From: Candidatus Rhodoblastus alkanivorans
Lineage (GTDB): Bacteria; Pseudomonadota; Alphaproteobacteria; Rhizobiales; Beijerinckiaceae
DNA length: 64,000 bases
Reading direction: 5' to 3'
Assembly: GCF_022760755.1 (NCBI RefSeq)
Contig: NZ_JAIVFP010000001.1
Span: forward strand, 513,501-577,500
This document shows positions 45,287 to 53,072 of the stretch, one piece after another. The notes beneath the pieces were generated by a model, which was not told the origin of the DNA, searched no databases, and saw only the letters and a program-made list of their open reading frames with translations. How positions within the stretch are numbered: the stretch's first letter is position 1; each line of letters begins with the position of its first letter. The translations under genes were made by a program, and so were the position numbers.

Positions 45287-45640
45287 CTAAGAATCCGTTT
45301 TCTTCTGGGACGCCAGCCTTATCTCGCGCAAGATCCACTTTTGTGTGTCGTCCGGGATGAAAAAGCCGCCGACCCCCGACGAAAAGAGCAGGTCGAAAAC
45401 CTGTTCGGTCGCCCGGGTCAGCTCTTTTTCCATGTCCAGGCCCGCGTCAGGCTTGGGTGGGACCATGATGACGATCGTGTCGTCGGCCTGCTCGACGATC
45501 TCGATTTTCAGGTCGGGGCCCGGAGTATAGCCGAACTCCTCGCAGACGACCGCGACCGGGTCCGCGAGCAGCCTGGCGCGATAATCCTGATCGGTGGCGA
45601 TGCGCTCGTAATATTGCTCGACGAAATCGGCGTTGCTCAC
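45287..45640 (-). CDS. NHLP-leader-domain protein 2 (RiPP precursor-like)
   Basis: A GTG at 45640 overlaps the upstream stop (GTGA), with GAGGAAA in front, and gives 117 residues. Residues 3-64 (DFVEQYYERIATDQDYRARLLADPVAVVCEEFG then DLKIEIVEQADDTIVIMVPPKP) match the nitrile-hydratase-alpha-like leader (NHLP) of proteusin-type precursors. The C-terminal 50 residues (EQVFDLLFSSGVGGFFIPDDTQKW) contain a Gly/Phe patch and no Cys. No GG cleavage site is obvious. Translation is coupled to the sister gene. The family match is recognised by eye; the product is unknown. Confidence 0.6.
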   Translation of the reverse strand: MSNADFVEQYYERIATDQDYRARLLADPVAVVCEEFGYTPGPDLKIEIVEQADDTIVIMVPPKPDAGLDMEKELTRATEQVFDLLFSSGVGGFFIPDDTQKWILREIRLASQKKTDS

Positions 45641-45972
45641 GATCGAATTTCCTCTTTGCGGGCGGCGTCGCGCAAAGCCAGGAGCTTGAATTTGGCGGCG
45701 ACAGGAACGAGCCAGATGAACAGTCCCTTGCTGGACCAAAGATCCATCTGGTTGAGGACGGCCGGCGGCGGCGGCGATTGCGGATCTCTGGCGGGGGGAA
45801 TGGTGAAGTAGATGGTATCGCGCCGCTGCGCCACCACTCTCACCTTGACGCCGGCCGGAACCTCCACGCCCATCGATCTTAGGGCTTCGGCGGGATCGCT
45901 CTCGACCTGCTCGGCGAACGCGTCGTCCGTCCAGACGCGCCTGGTCAATTCTCGTTCAAAATCTCCGGACAC
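45637..45972 (-). CDS. NHLP-leader-domain protein 1 (RiPP precursor-like)
   Basis: The GTG at 45972 lies 6 nt after GGAGGAG (an ATG at 45987 is possible but has a weak site). It encodes 111 residues. The N-terminal SGDFERELTRRVWTDDAFAEQVESDPAEALRSMG and VEVPAGVKVRVVAQRRDTIYFTIPPA are a textbook nitrile-hydratase-like leader. A Pro-rich hinge (DPQSPPPPAV) and a hydrophobic segment (GLFIWLVPVAAKFKLLAL) follow. It begins 44 bp after D-lactate dehydrogenase on the same strand and overlaps gene 2. No maturase, peptidase or exporter gene is adjacent, so a different use of the domain is possible. Confidence 0.62.
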   Translation of the reverse strand: MSGDFERELTRRVWTDDAFAEQVESDPAEALRSMGVEVPAGVKVRVVAQRRDTIYFTIPPARDPQSPPPPAVLNQMDLWSSKGLFIWLVPVAAKFKLLALRDAARKEEIRS

Positions 45973-46016
45973 GGATGTCTCCTCCATCGTGCTTCGATTC
46001 ACGGTGCGCGCCGCCA

Positions 46017-47831
46017 TCAGCCTTCGCAGCGCATCTCCGACGCCCTGGACGCCCTGTTCATGGGCTTCCAATGCGCGCATTTCGTCGTGCGGCCGATCCC
46101 GGGATTGAGCGCGTTGCAGGGATCAAGCGCCTTGTAGTGCGACGCCAATGCGGGCTTGGCGTGATAAAGGTGTCCGACATTGTGCTCGGCGGGATATTCG
46201 GCGCCCCGCCGGTCGAGCAACTCCCACATGCGTTTCTCGATCTCCCGGCAGTCGCCGCCCTTCGCCACAATATAGTCCTGATGAAAGACGTGACAGAAAA
46301 AGTGGCCGCAATACAGCTTGTGGACCAGCGATTTTTCGATGTCCGCCGGCAGCGTCTCGAACCAGTCCTCGTCGTTGCGGCGCAGCGCAATGTCCAGCGC
46401 CACGATGTCTTCCACCTCTTGCTCATGCACCGCACGGTAACGGATCGCCGCGCCGGCCGCCGCAAAACGATGCAGGAACGCCTTGTCGCCTTCGTCAGCC
46501 GTGCACTCGAAAAAATTGCCGGTTTTCGAAGGAAGGTTCGCCTTCAGGTAGTTTCGCGCCTCGTCGATCCCATCATCGCCCATTTTCAGCAGGAGATGGT
46601 GCTCGTAGCGATCCCGATATTCCGTCATGCGCTTCGGCAGGTGCTTCGGGAAGAAACGGCTGAGCGCCTGCAGGATCTTGGCGCTGAAGTTGTGCGGCAG
46701 GAATCCTACGCGTCCGCACAGACTATCGAACGCCGCCTGGAGGGCGAACAGCCGCGGGATCATGTCTGTGCCGAGGTAGTGAATAACCAGGAACGTGTCC
46801 TTGCCATATTCCTCGGCGCAATCGAAAGACGCGCGGTGCATGTACTCGCCCTCGATCGGCAGATGCTTGAATTTCGTCAGTATATGCCGCCGGAGGCCTT
46901 CGAGTTCCCAGGAGTTGTTCGAGCCGATATAGAAGACGACCTGCTCCCTCTCCTTGGGGAAAGTGTCGAGCCTGACCGCCATGAGCATCACCTTGCCGGC
47001 GCTGCCGGAGGCTTCGAACAGTCGACGCGGATCGGCGTTGAAGCGGGAAGGCGTCGACGCTTCCACGTCGCGGATGTGATCCGCATAATCATGGTCGGAT
47101 GCGGCGCGCGACGGGTCGTTGACGATGTCGGCCTGGGAGAACTCGCCTTTTTCTACCTTGTCGAGGATCGTTTCCGGGTCGTCGCCGAGCGCAATGCCGA
47201 GATGATTGACAAGGTGCAGATCGCCGGCCTCATCGAGGCGCGCGAACAACGCCAGTTGGGTGAAGGCAGGGCCGCGATGGATCAGCGCGCCGCCGGAATT
47301 GTTGCAGACGCCGCCGAACACGGACGCGCCAATGCAGGAGGAGCCGATTACGGAATGTGGCGCGCGTCCAATCTTGTCCAGCGCTTTTTCGAGGTGGAAC
47401 AATGTCGATCCCGGCAGGCACACCACCTGCGTTCCCTCATTGATCAGGTGCAGGCCTTCAATGCGCATGGTGTTGATCAGCACCACGCCGCGATCGTAAT
47501 CATCGCCGTCGGGGGTCGATCCGCCGGTCACGCCCGTGTTGGACGCCTGCATGATGACGACCTTGTTGGCCGCGACACAGGTCTTGAAGACCCGCCATTG
47601 CTCGACGAGCGAGCCGGGGCGCACCACGGCCACGACCGGGCCGCTGCCGAAGCGGATGCCTGTGCGGAAGCGACGAGTCGCATCGGGGCTGGTCAAGACG
47701 TGCCATGGGCCCGCGATCTCCTGAAGTTTTCGGATCAGGGCGGCGTCATCTTCGATAGTCCTTCCTGGACCAGTCTCGCATGTCGAAACGGTAAGGTCGA
47801 GAAATGCAGCACCCATTACGATCGCCCCCAT
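46017..47831 (-). CDS. dld: Quinone-dependent D-lactate dehydrogenase
   Basis: This protein of about 604 residues matches E. coli Dld throughout: VAVVRPGSLVEQWRVFKTCVAANKVVIMQASNTGVTGGSTPDGDDYDR (FAD site), PHSVIGSSCIGASVFGGVCNNSGGALIHRGP, RYEHHLLLKMGDDG, and the end YPAEHNVGHLYHA...CNALNPGIGRT. It oxidises D-lactate and feeds electrons to quinone at the inner membrane. Homology begins around RTIEDDAALIRKLQE; ATGs at 47831 or 47816 (GGGGGC upstream) are likely starts. The roughly 300 bp up to the rubredoxin gene are a divergent promoter region without a gene. Confidence 0.93.
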   Translation of the reverse strand: MGAIVMGAAFLDLTVSTCETGPGRTIEDDAALIRKLQEIAGPWHVLTSPDATRRFRTGIRFGSGPVVAVVRPGSLVEQWRVFKTCVAANKVVIMQASNTGVTGGSTPDGDDYDRGVVLINTMRIEGLHLINEGTQVVCLPGSTLFHLEKALDKIGRAPHSVIGSSCIGASVFGGVCNNSGGALIHRGPAFTQLALFARLDEAGDLHLVNHLGIALGDDPETILDKVEKGEFSQADIVNDPSRAASDHDYADHIRDVEASTPSRFNADPRRLFEASGSAGKVMLMAVRLDTFPKEREQVVFYIGSNNSWELEGLRRHILTKFKHLPIEGEYMHRASFDCAEEYGKDTFLVIHYLGTDMIPRLFALQAAFDSLCGRVGFLPHNFSAKILQALSRFFPKHLPKRMTEYRDRYEHHLLLKMGDDGIDEARNYLKANLPSKTGNFFECTADEGDKAFLHRFAAAGAAIRYRAVHEQEVEDIVALDIALRRNDEDWFETLPADIEKSLVHKLYCGHFFCHVFHQDYIVAKGGDCREIEKRMWELLDRRGAEYPAEHNVGHLYHAKPALASHYKALDPCNALNPGIGRTTKCAHWKPMNRASRASEMRCEG

Positions 47832-48132
47832 GCTGGTTCTCATTTTCGTGTCGAAAATCGCTGATAAAGTCGTCGCGTGCGCCTGCTCAAACGGTCTCGT
47901 CAAACACGTCGCGACTGAACGTTCGGCCTCTACCATATGCTTGAATGCAGACACATCACCAGTTCTGGCGATGCGGAGCCGGCGTCGCCGACCTAATGCT
48001 GGTTCATCGAAAACGACGCGCTGAACCGCCGGTTCGCTGATACGGAAAGCGGTCGATTTTCGGGAGTTTCAGGATGGAAATGAAAAGAAAATTACGTCAA
48101 TTTGGCGCGTTCCTATCGTGTGGGAGATGAAG

Positions 48133-48348
48133 ATGTCAGACCCCTTGAAACGCTGGCTCTGCCTTGGCTGCGGATTTTCCTATGACGAGGCCCTTGGCCT
48201 GCCGGAACACGGCATTGCGCCGGGGACCCGCTGGGCCGACGTGCCCGAAAACTGGAACTGCCCGGATTGCGGCACGCCGAAAGCGCAATTCGAAATGGTG
48301 GTCATCGGCTATGCCGCCGGTGGCTCGCAACTCGCCCAGAACGCCTGA
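48133..48348 (+). CDS. Rubredoxin
   Basis: The ATG at 48133 follows GGGAG at a spacing of 8 and gives 71 residues. The two iron knuckles are [32 protein letters not shown] and [14 protein letters not shown], so all four Cys ligands are present. It is a one-electron carrier of the cytoplasm, often for alkane/aromatic oxygenases, none of which is nearby. It is first of a row with pirin and a tautomerase. Confidence 0.93.
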   Translation: MSDPLKRWLCLGCGFSYDEALGLPEHGIAPGTRWADVPENWNCPDCGTPKAQFEMVVIGYAAGGSQLAQNA

Positions 48349-48378
48349 CCAGCGCCTCGACAAACCAGGAGCAGCAGC

Positions 48379-49182
48379 ATGACCCTGCCTTTCGTTCTCC
48401 GCGCCAACGAGCGCGGCCACGACGTCATCAGCTCTGATGGGCCGACGTCGTCCTATGTGGCGGGACATCCGGGCGCATTCATCAGCCGCGAGTCCAGCTT
48501 CAACTTCCATCAATATCAAGGCGGCCGCCCCGGTTTCGGTCCTATCCGCGTCTTCGGCGATGAGACCTTCCACGGCGCCGGCTGCGGCTACAACATGCAT
48601 CCGCACCATAATTTTGTGATCTGCGCCTTCGTCCTGGAAGGTGAGCTGACCCACATCAACACTGCGGGCGAAGGCACGGTCGACCGGTTGCGCCAAGGCG
48701 ATTACTACGTCTTCTCGGCCGGATCGGGCGGCAAGCATTGCGAGTTGAGCATCAGCCCCGAGAACATGAATGCGATCTATCTCTGGGCGCTGCCCAATCA
48801 GCTCTATCTGCCGCCAACCTATCATCGCAGCCATTTCGACCTGCGCACACGCCGCAACCAGATCGTTCAGCTCGTCGGCGACGCCGATGGCGCCTTGCCC
48901 TTCCCGCAGGACCTGCGCGTCTCGCGCCTGGTCACCGACAGGAAAGGCGCTTTCGCCTATACGCTCCGCTCGGCCGAACATGGGGTTTATTTTTTCGTCG
49001 TCGATGGATCGCTGACGTACGGCGCCACGGTGCTTGGCCGCCGCGACAGCCTCGGCGTCTCGGGCGCGCAAACACTCGAATTCGAGGTCGCCGACACCAC
49101 CGATGTCCTAATCGTTGAAACCGCCATGGTCGATGACGAACGCATCCGGGCCTGGGAAAAGGAACAGCCCCAGGCTGCGTAG
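48379..49182 (+). CDS. Pirin-family bicupin
   Basis: This 267-residue protein has the pirin N-terminal cupin metal motif: GCGYNMHPHHNFVICAFVLEGELTHINTAGEGTVDRLRQGDYYVFSAGSG with His ligands in HPHHN and a later His in KHCELSISPENMN. The C-terminal cupin is degraded. Pirins are redox-sensing or quercetinase-like proteins. It lies 30 bp after rubredoxin with AGGAG upstream. Confidence 0.82.
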   Translation: MTLPFVLRANERGHDVISSDGPTSSYVAGHPGAFISRESSFNFHQYQGGRPGFGPIRVFGDETFHGAGCGYNMHPHHNFVICAFVLEGELTHINTAGEGTVDRLRQGDYYVFSAGSGGKHCELSISPENMNAIYLWALPNQLYLPPTYHRSHFDLRTRRNQIVQLVGDADGALPFPQDLRVSRLVTDRKGAFAYTLRSAEHGVYFFVVDGSLTYGATVLGRRDSLGVSGAQTLEFEVADTTDVLIVETAMVDDERIRAWEKEQPQAA

Positions 49183-49234
49183 CGCGACCAGGCCGGACAG
49201 AAGACACGCGTTCTTTGCGCAAAGGAGCCCAACC

Positions 49235-49813
49235 ATGCCCATTATGGATGTTCGATACGCCGCGGGAAGTCTTGATCAGCCGGCTAAGGCCGCTCTCGCA
49301 AAGAAACTGACCGATGTGTTGATAAAGATGGAGGGCGGCGCCGACACGCCTGGCGGCCGTGGCTTCGCCTGGGTCTTCTTCACCGCCTTCGCCGAGGAGG
49401 ACTGGTGGATCGGCGGCGGCGCTGGCGACGACTATGTCTCGCCGCCCGGAAAATTCCTCGTACATATCTCGATTCCCGAGGGCTATATGAACATTGCCCA
49501 CAAGAATGAGGTTCACGCCTGGGTCGCCGCCGCGATCACCGAGGTCGCCGGCGTCTCGGAACCGGGCCGGAGCATCCTTACCGTGATCGACGAGGTAACC
49601 GAAGGCAATTGGGGCAACGCCGGTCATCCGATCAGCCTCGAAAGTATCGCGGAAACGGTCGGCCAATCGAAACAGGGCGCGCGTCTGACCTGGTCGCGCT
49701 CCTATTTCGAGGCCAAGGCCCGCGCCATGGCGGCGGCGGGTTACCCAAAGGACGCCGGGGGCCTGTTTCCATCGCTGACGCCGCTCGAACCGTCACGCAA
49801 TACGCGCCCGTAG
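49235..49813 (+). CDS. Tautomerase-family protein
   Basis: The ATG at 49235 (AAAGGAG upstream) gives 192 residues. It begins MPIMDVRYAAGSL, with the N-terminal Pro typical of 4-oxalocrotonate tautomerase-like enzymes. A single fused beta-alpha-beta pair follows (LAKKLTDVLIKMEGG; AAITEVAGVSEPGRSILTVIDEV). It is longer than classical 62-residue tautomerases and matches a family of about 190 residues. It lies 52 bp after pirin in the same row. Confidence 0.75.
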   Translation: MPIMDVRYAAGSLDQPAKAALAKKLTDVLIKMEGGADTPGGRGFAWVFFTAFAEEDWWIGGGAGDDYVSPPGKFLVHISIPEGYMNIAHKNEVHAWVAAAITEVAGVSEPGRSILTVIDEVTEGNWGNAGHPISLESIAETVGQSKQGARLTWSRSYFEAKARAMAAAGYPKDAGGLFPSLTPLEPSRNTRP

Positions 49814-49901
49814 CCGCGTCAGGCTCTTGATTGCATTTTTCCTCGAGAACCGGCTTGCCGCCGGCGCGCCATGACCTCATGCATCAGGAAGGAATGGATC
49901 G

Positions 49902-50149
49902 ATGACGACAGATGAAGCTTCACGTCGCAATTTCCTCGGCCAGGCCGCGGCGAGCGCAGGCGCAGCGACTCTGCTCGCAGCGTCGACCGGCGACGCCATC
50001 GCTTATCAAGGCAATATGGAGCGGGCCTTGGCCCAGCTTCAGTGCGCGTTGGTTCGCTTCGCCGGGCCGCGCCCGACAAGGGCGGTCACTGGGTGAACGC
50101 CATCGGCCAAGCCGGCATCGATTACGCTGCCCAGCGCTTTGGCGATTGA
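49902..50149 (+). pseudogene. Small Tat-signal protein, frameshifted
   Basis: The first frame gives a twin-arginine signal (SRRNFLGQAAASAGAATLLAAS) and AYQGNMERALAQLQ. After a shift near 50065 the second frame continues PDKGGHWVNAIGQAGIDYAAQRFGD and stops at 50149. This matches small exported proteins in which 'MERALxxLxxA...PDKGGHR.xAi' is one continuous helix pair. The product as it stands would be the 64-residue frame ending in unrelated residues. Confidence 0.55.
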
Positions 50150-50223
50150 AGTTCGAGGCATGCCGACGAGCACAGCAGCGCTGTCATGATGTTGCAGGCG
50201 ATCCAGCGGCAAGGAATGACTGG

Positions 50224-50544
50224 ATGAATGAAATGGTCCCATTTCGTTACCTCCTTCGCCTGGCGGGAGCCCTCGCGATTCTGGCCTTTGCCGGCCAGGC
50301 CGGCGCGACCGAAGCTCGCTACGCGTGCAGCGGCCGCGCGAAACTGATCGCCCGCTTTTCCCCGCCCGGCGTCAGGACGGGGACCGTCGCGCTGACTTTC
50401 GCAACCGGGGAGACCATCTCCTTGCCGCAGGTGATGTCCTCCGACGGGGGGCGTTATGCTGACAAGGGCGTAGAATTTTGGATCAAGGGAACGAAGGCGA
50501 CATTGACCCGTGAGGGCAGCAGCGAAACCTGTGCGACGAAATGA
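50224..50544 (+). CDS. MliC-like C-type lysozyme inhibitor domain protein
   Basis: From the ATG at 50224 (or 50233) the protein has about 106 residues. A signal peptide (YLLRLAGALAILAFAGQAGA) and a MliC/PliC-like core (EARYACSGRAKLIARFSPPGVRTGTVALTF; QVMSSDGGRYADKGVEFWIKGTKATLT; a Cys pair CSG...SETCATK) are visible. Family members inhibit host or competitor lysozyme in the periplasm. It stands alone between the Tat relic and the CocE-like gene. Confidence 0.75.
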   Translation: MNEMVPFRYLLRLAGALAILAFAGQAGATEARYACSGRAKLIARFSPPGVRTGTVALTFATGETISLPQVMSSDGGRYADKGVEFWIKGTKATLTREGSSETCATK

Positions 50545-50736
50545 CGCCCTGAAAGGATCGTGAGACCGACATGCCCCAATGCTTGCGGCGCAAATATCGG
50601 CTCGTCGACGCCTGTGCGACGCAGATGATGTTTTTCAAGAATGTTAAGGGCAATCTGGGGATTTGAAGCCGGCGGAGTCTAGTCGCGGCAGCGTCCCCGC
50701 TCTCCTGAACGCCTTCGATTTCGGAAGGAATGTGAG

Positions 50737-52542
50737 ATGAAAGCCACGAAAAGCAAGCCGGGCTTCTGGGCCAATCTGATCCCGCTGAAAGGTGGGCTGT
50801 CCGGTCCGCAGCTCGCCGGCTGGACGCCGGGACCGGCCGCGCGCTCGGGCCTCGGTTGCAGCATCCTGGCGGACGAATTGATCGAGGTCGCGCCGTCGAT
50901 TGCATTGGCCGCCGATGTCTATCTGCCCAAGACCCCTGGTCGTTTTCCGGCGGTTGTCGCCTTCGCGGCCTATTCCAAAGAGCTGCACACGGCCGGGATC
51001 CCGGCAGGCAATAATGAGATCGGCAGCCCGCCCGTCTTCACCGATCGCGGTTACGTCCATATCGTGGTGACGCGGCGCGGCATGGGGCGGTCCGGCGGCG
51101 AAGACGCGGTCTTCCTCAATGAAGTCGACGCCGAAGATTATGCGAAAGTCATTCAGTGGGCCGCGCAGCAGCCCTGGTGCGACGGACAGGTCGTGCTGTT
51201 CGGCACTTCCTATTACGGCCTGACCCAGCTTCAGGTCGCTCGACTGCGTCCGCCCGCGCTAAAAGCCTTCTTCGCCATCGAGACCTGCACCGATTACTTC
51301 CGCCACATCGGCATGTTCGGCGGCGCGCCGCAACCGGATTTCTTCGCGCTCTGGATGGGCGCGAATTTCAATCCGATGCAGTTCAAGCTGCATGTGCCCC
51401 CGCTCGTCCGCGCCCTGGTGAGCCACATCGCCAATTCGCCGCTGAAAAAGCTGTGGTGGCCAAAGCTGCAAAAGCGCATGACGCGGATCATGAAGGGGTT
51501 CGAGCGACTGCAACCGGTGCTGCAGACGCGCGAAATCTTCGCCGCCCTGACGCTCGACGGCAAGACCCGGGCGAGTTTTCCCCTCTCGGCAGGCCCGTCC
51601 GGCGCTCTGGACGCCATCGAGGCGCCTTTCGTCGTTGTGCAGAACGCCGGCTATCTGAACCTGCATCAGTTCGGCGCTTATGACCTGTTCGCCAACGCCA
51701 GCACGCCGCCCGACCGCAAATGGCTGATCATCGGCCCGGCGGAGTTTGAGCTGCCGGCCTATCATTGGCAGCTGGAGGCGCTCGCCTTTTTCGATCACTT
51801 CGTCTACGGCGCCGACAACGGCTATGGGGGCCAGCAGCGCGTGCGGTACTGGGCCGCCGGCGTCAAGGACTACCGCGCGGCGGCGGACTGGCCGCTTCCC
51901 GGCAGCGCCCCCCTGCGTCTTTATCCGGCGTCGCAGGGCGCCGACGCCGTCATGCATCGGCTGGGCCGTGCCCCGGGCGAGGGCACAAACCGCTGGGCGG
52001 CCACGCCCCTCGGCGCGATCCTCACGCCGGGATTTGACGACGTCGCCAACCAGATCCTGAGCTTCGATATGCCCGTCGAGACGGAAATCGAGCTGACCGG
52101 CCCCGTGACAGTGAGTCTTTCCTTCAGCTGCAACGAGATCGATTCCCATGTCATCGCTCGCACCGGGCGCGTCGCGCGCGACGGGACCTACGAAATCCTC
52201 TCCATCGGGTCGATCCGTCCGGCCTGTCGCCGCATCGATGCGGAGCGCTCCACCGCGACCGAGATCGCGCTCGACATCGATATGCCGGAACCGCTGACGC
52301 CGGGCGTTCCCGTCACGCTGCGCTTCAGCCTGACGCCGCAGCCCGTCGTGCTGCAGCCGGGCGAGCGTTTGCGGCTCGACATTGGCAGTCGCACCGATCT
52401 GCTGCGCAGCGATCCAAGCCATGGCCACGCGCAGTTCGACATGCAGGTTCCGCCCTATTATTCGCGCAACACGCTGCATTATGGCGCGGACACATTTCTG
52501 GAGGTCATGGTCGCAAATTCAAGAGAAAGGTCGTCGCAATGA
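50737..52542 (+). CDS. CocE/NonD-family serine hydrolase
   Basis: This 601-residue protein has an alpha/beta-hydrolase part at about 50-340 with VVTRRGMGRSGG, and the nucleophile Ser in VVLFGTSYYGLTQLQVA. A C-terminal jelly-roll at about 370-590 (FDMPVETEIELTGPVTVSLSFSCNEIDSHVIAR; GERLRLDIGSRTDLLRSDP) is typical of X-Pro dipeptidyl-peptidase/CocE hydrolases. There is no signal peptide. Its stop overlaps the next start (ATGA), coupling it to a cupin. Confidence 0.9.
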   Translation: MKATKSKPGFWANLIPLKGGLSGPQLAGWTPGPAARSGLGCSILADELIEVAPSIALAADVYLPKTPGRFPAVVAFAAYSKELHTAGIPAGNNEIGSPPVFTDRGYVHIVVTRRGMGRSGGEDAVFLNEVDAEDYAKVIQWAAQQPWCDGQVVLFGTSYYGLTQLQVARLRPPALKAFFAIETCTDYFRHIGMFGGAPQPDFFALWMGANFNPMQFKLHVPPLVRALVSHIANSPLKKLWWPKLQKRMTRIMKGFERLQPVLQTREIFAALTLDGKTRASFPLSAGPSGALDAIEAPFVVVQNAGYLNLHQFGAYDLFANASTPPDRKWLIIGPAEFELPAYHWQLEALAFFDHFVYGADNGYGGQQRVRYWAAGVKDYRAAADWPLPGSAPLRLYPASQGADAVMHRLGRAPGEGTNRWAATPLGAILTPGFDDVANQILSFDMPVETEIELTGPVTVSLSFSCNEIDSHVIARTGRVARDGTYEILSIGSIRPACRRIDAERSTATEIALDIDMPEPLTPGVPVTLRFSLTPQPVVLQPGERLRLDIGSRTDLLRSDPSHGHAQFDMQVPPYYSRNTLHYGADTFLEVMVANSRERSSQ

Positions 52543-53021
52543 GCATTTCCTTCCTGCATTCCCTTGGCGCGGAAGCGCCGATCAAGATCCCCGCCATCGG
52601 GCTCGATCTTTTCGTCCGCATGCCGCCATCCGCCAGCGGCGGCGAATTCTGTTTCATCGAGACGATCAACGCGCCCGGCGCCGGCCCGCCGCGCCATCGC
52701 CACCGTGAGGCGGAAATTTTCCGCGTCCTCGAAGGACGCTATCTTTACGAGATGGACGGACGGCGCTTCTACGCCGAGGCCGGCGACGTGGTCAGCCTTC
52801 CCGGCGGCGCCGAACATGGCTTCGTCAATGTGACGGACAAACCCGCCCGCCAATATATTCTGATGGCGCCGGCGCTCGACGCCGAAGCCTTTTTCACGGA
52901 ATTGGCGGGGACGATGCGGAACGGGATCCCGGATCAGGCGCTGCTCAACGCCTTTGGCGCCAAGTGGCGCGTCGAATTCCTCGGTCCGCCGTTGAAAAGC
53001 ACCGACCAGCCGACCGAGTGA
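52539..53021 (+). CDS. Cupin-domain protein
   Basis: This 160-residue single cupin has the motif PRHRHREAEIFRVLEGRYLYEMDGRRFYAEAGDVVSLPGGAEHGFVNVTD. It carries the metal residues H-x-H, E and the second-motif H. It overlaps the CocE-like gene by 4 nt, so the two act together. Its substrate is not apparent. Confidence 0.88.
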   Translation: MSISFLHSLGAEAPIKIPAIGLDLFVRMPPSASGGEFCFIETINAPGAGPPRHRHREAEIFRVLEGRYLYEMDGRRFYAEAGDVVSLPGGAEHGFVNVTDKPARQYILMAPALDAEAFFTELAGTMRNGIPDQALLNAFGAKWRVEFLGPPLKSTDQPTE

Positions 53022-53072
53022 CTTTCGCGTTCGGCCGGTGAGAAAAGCGCGCCATTCAACGGGGAGTCGCCC

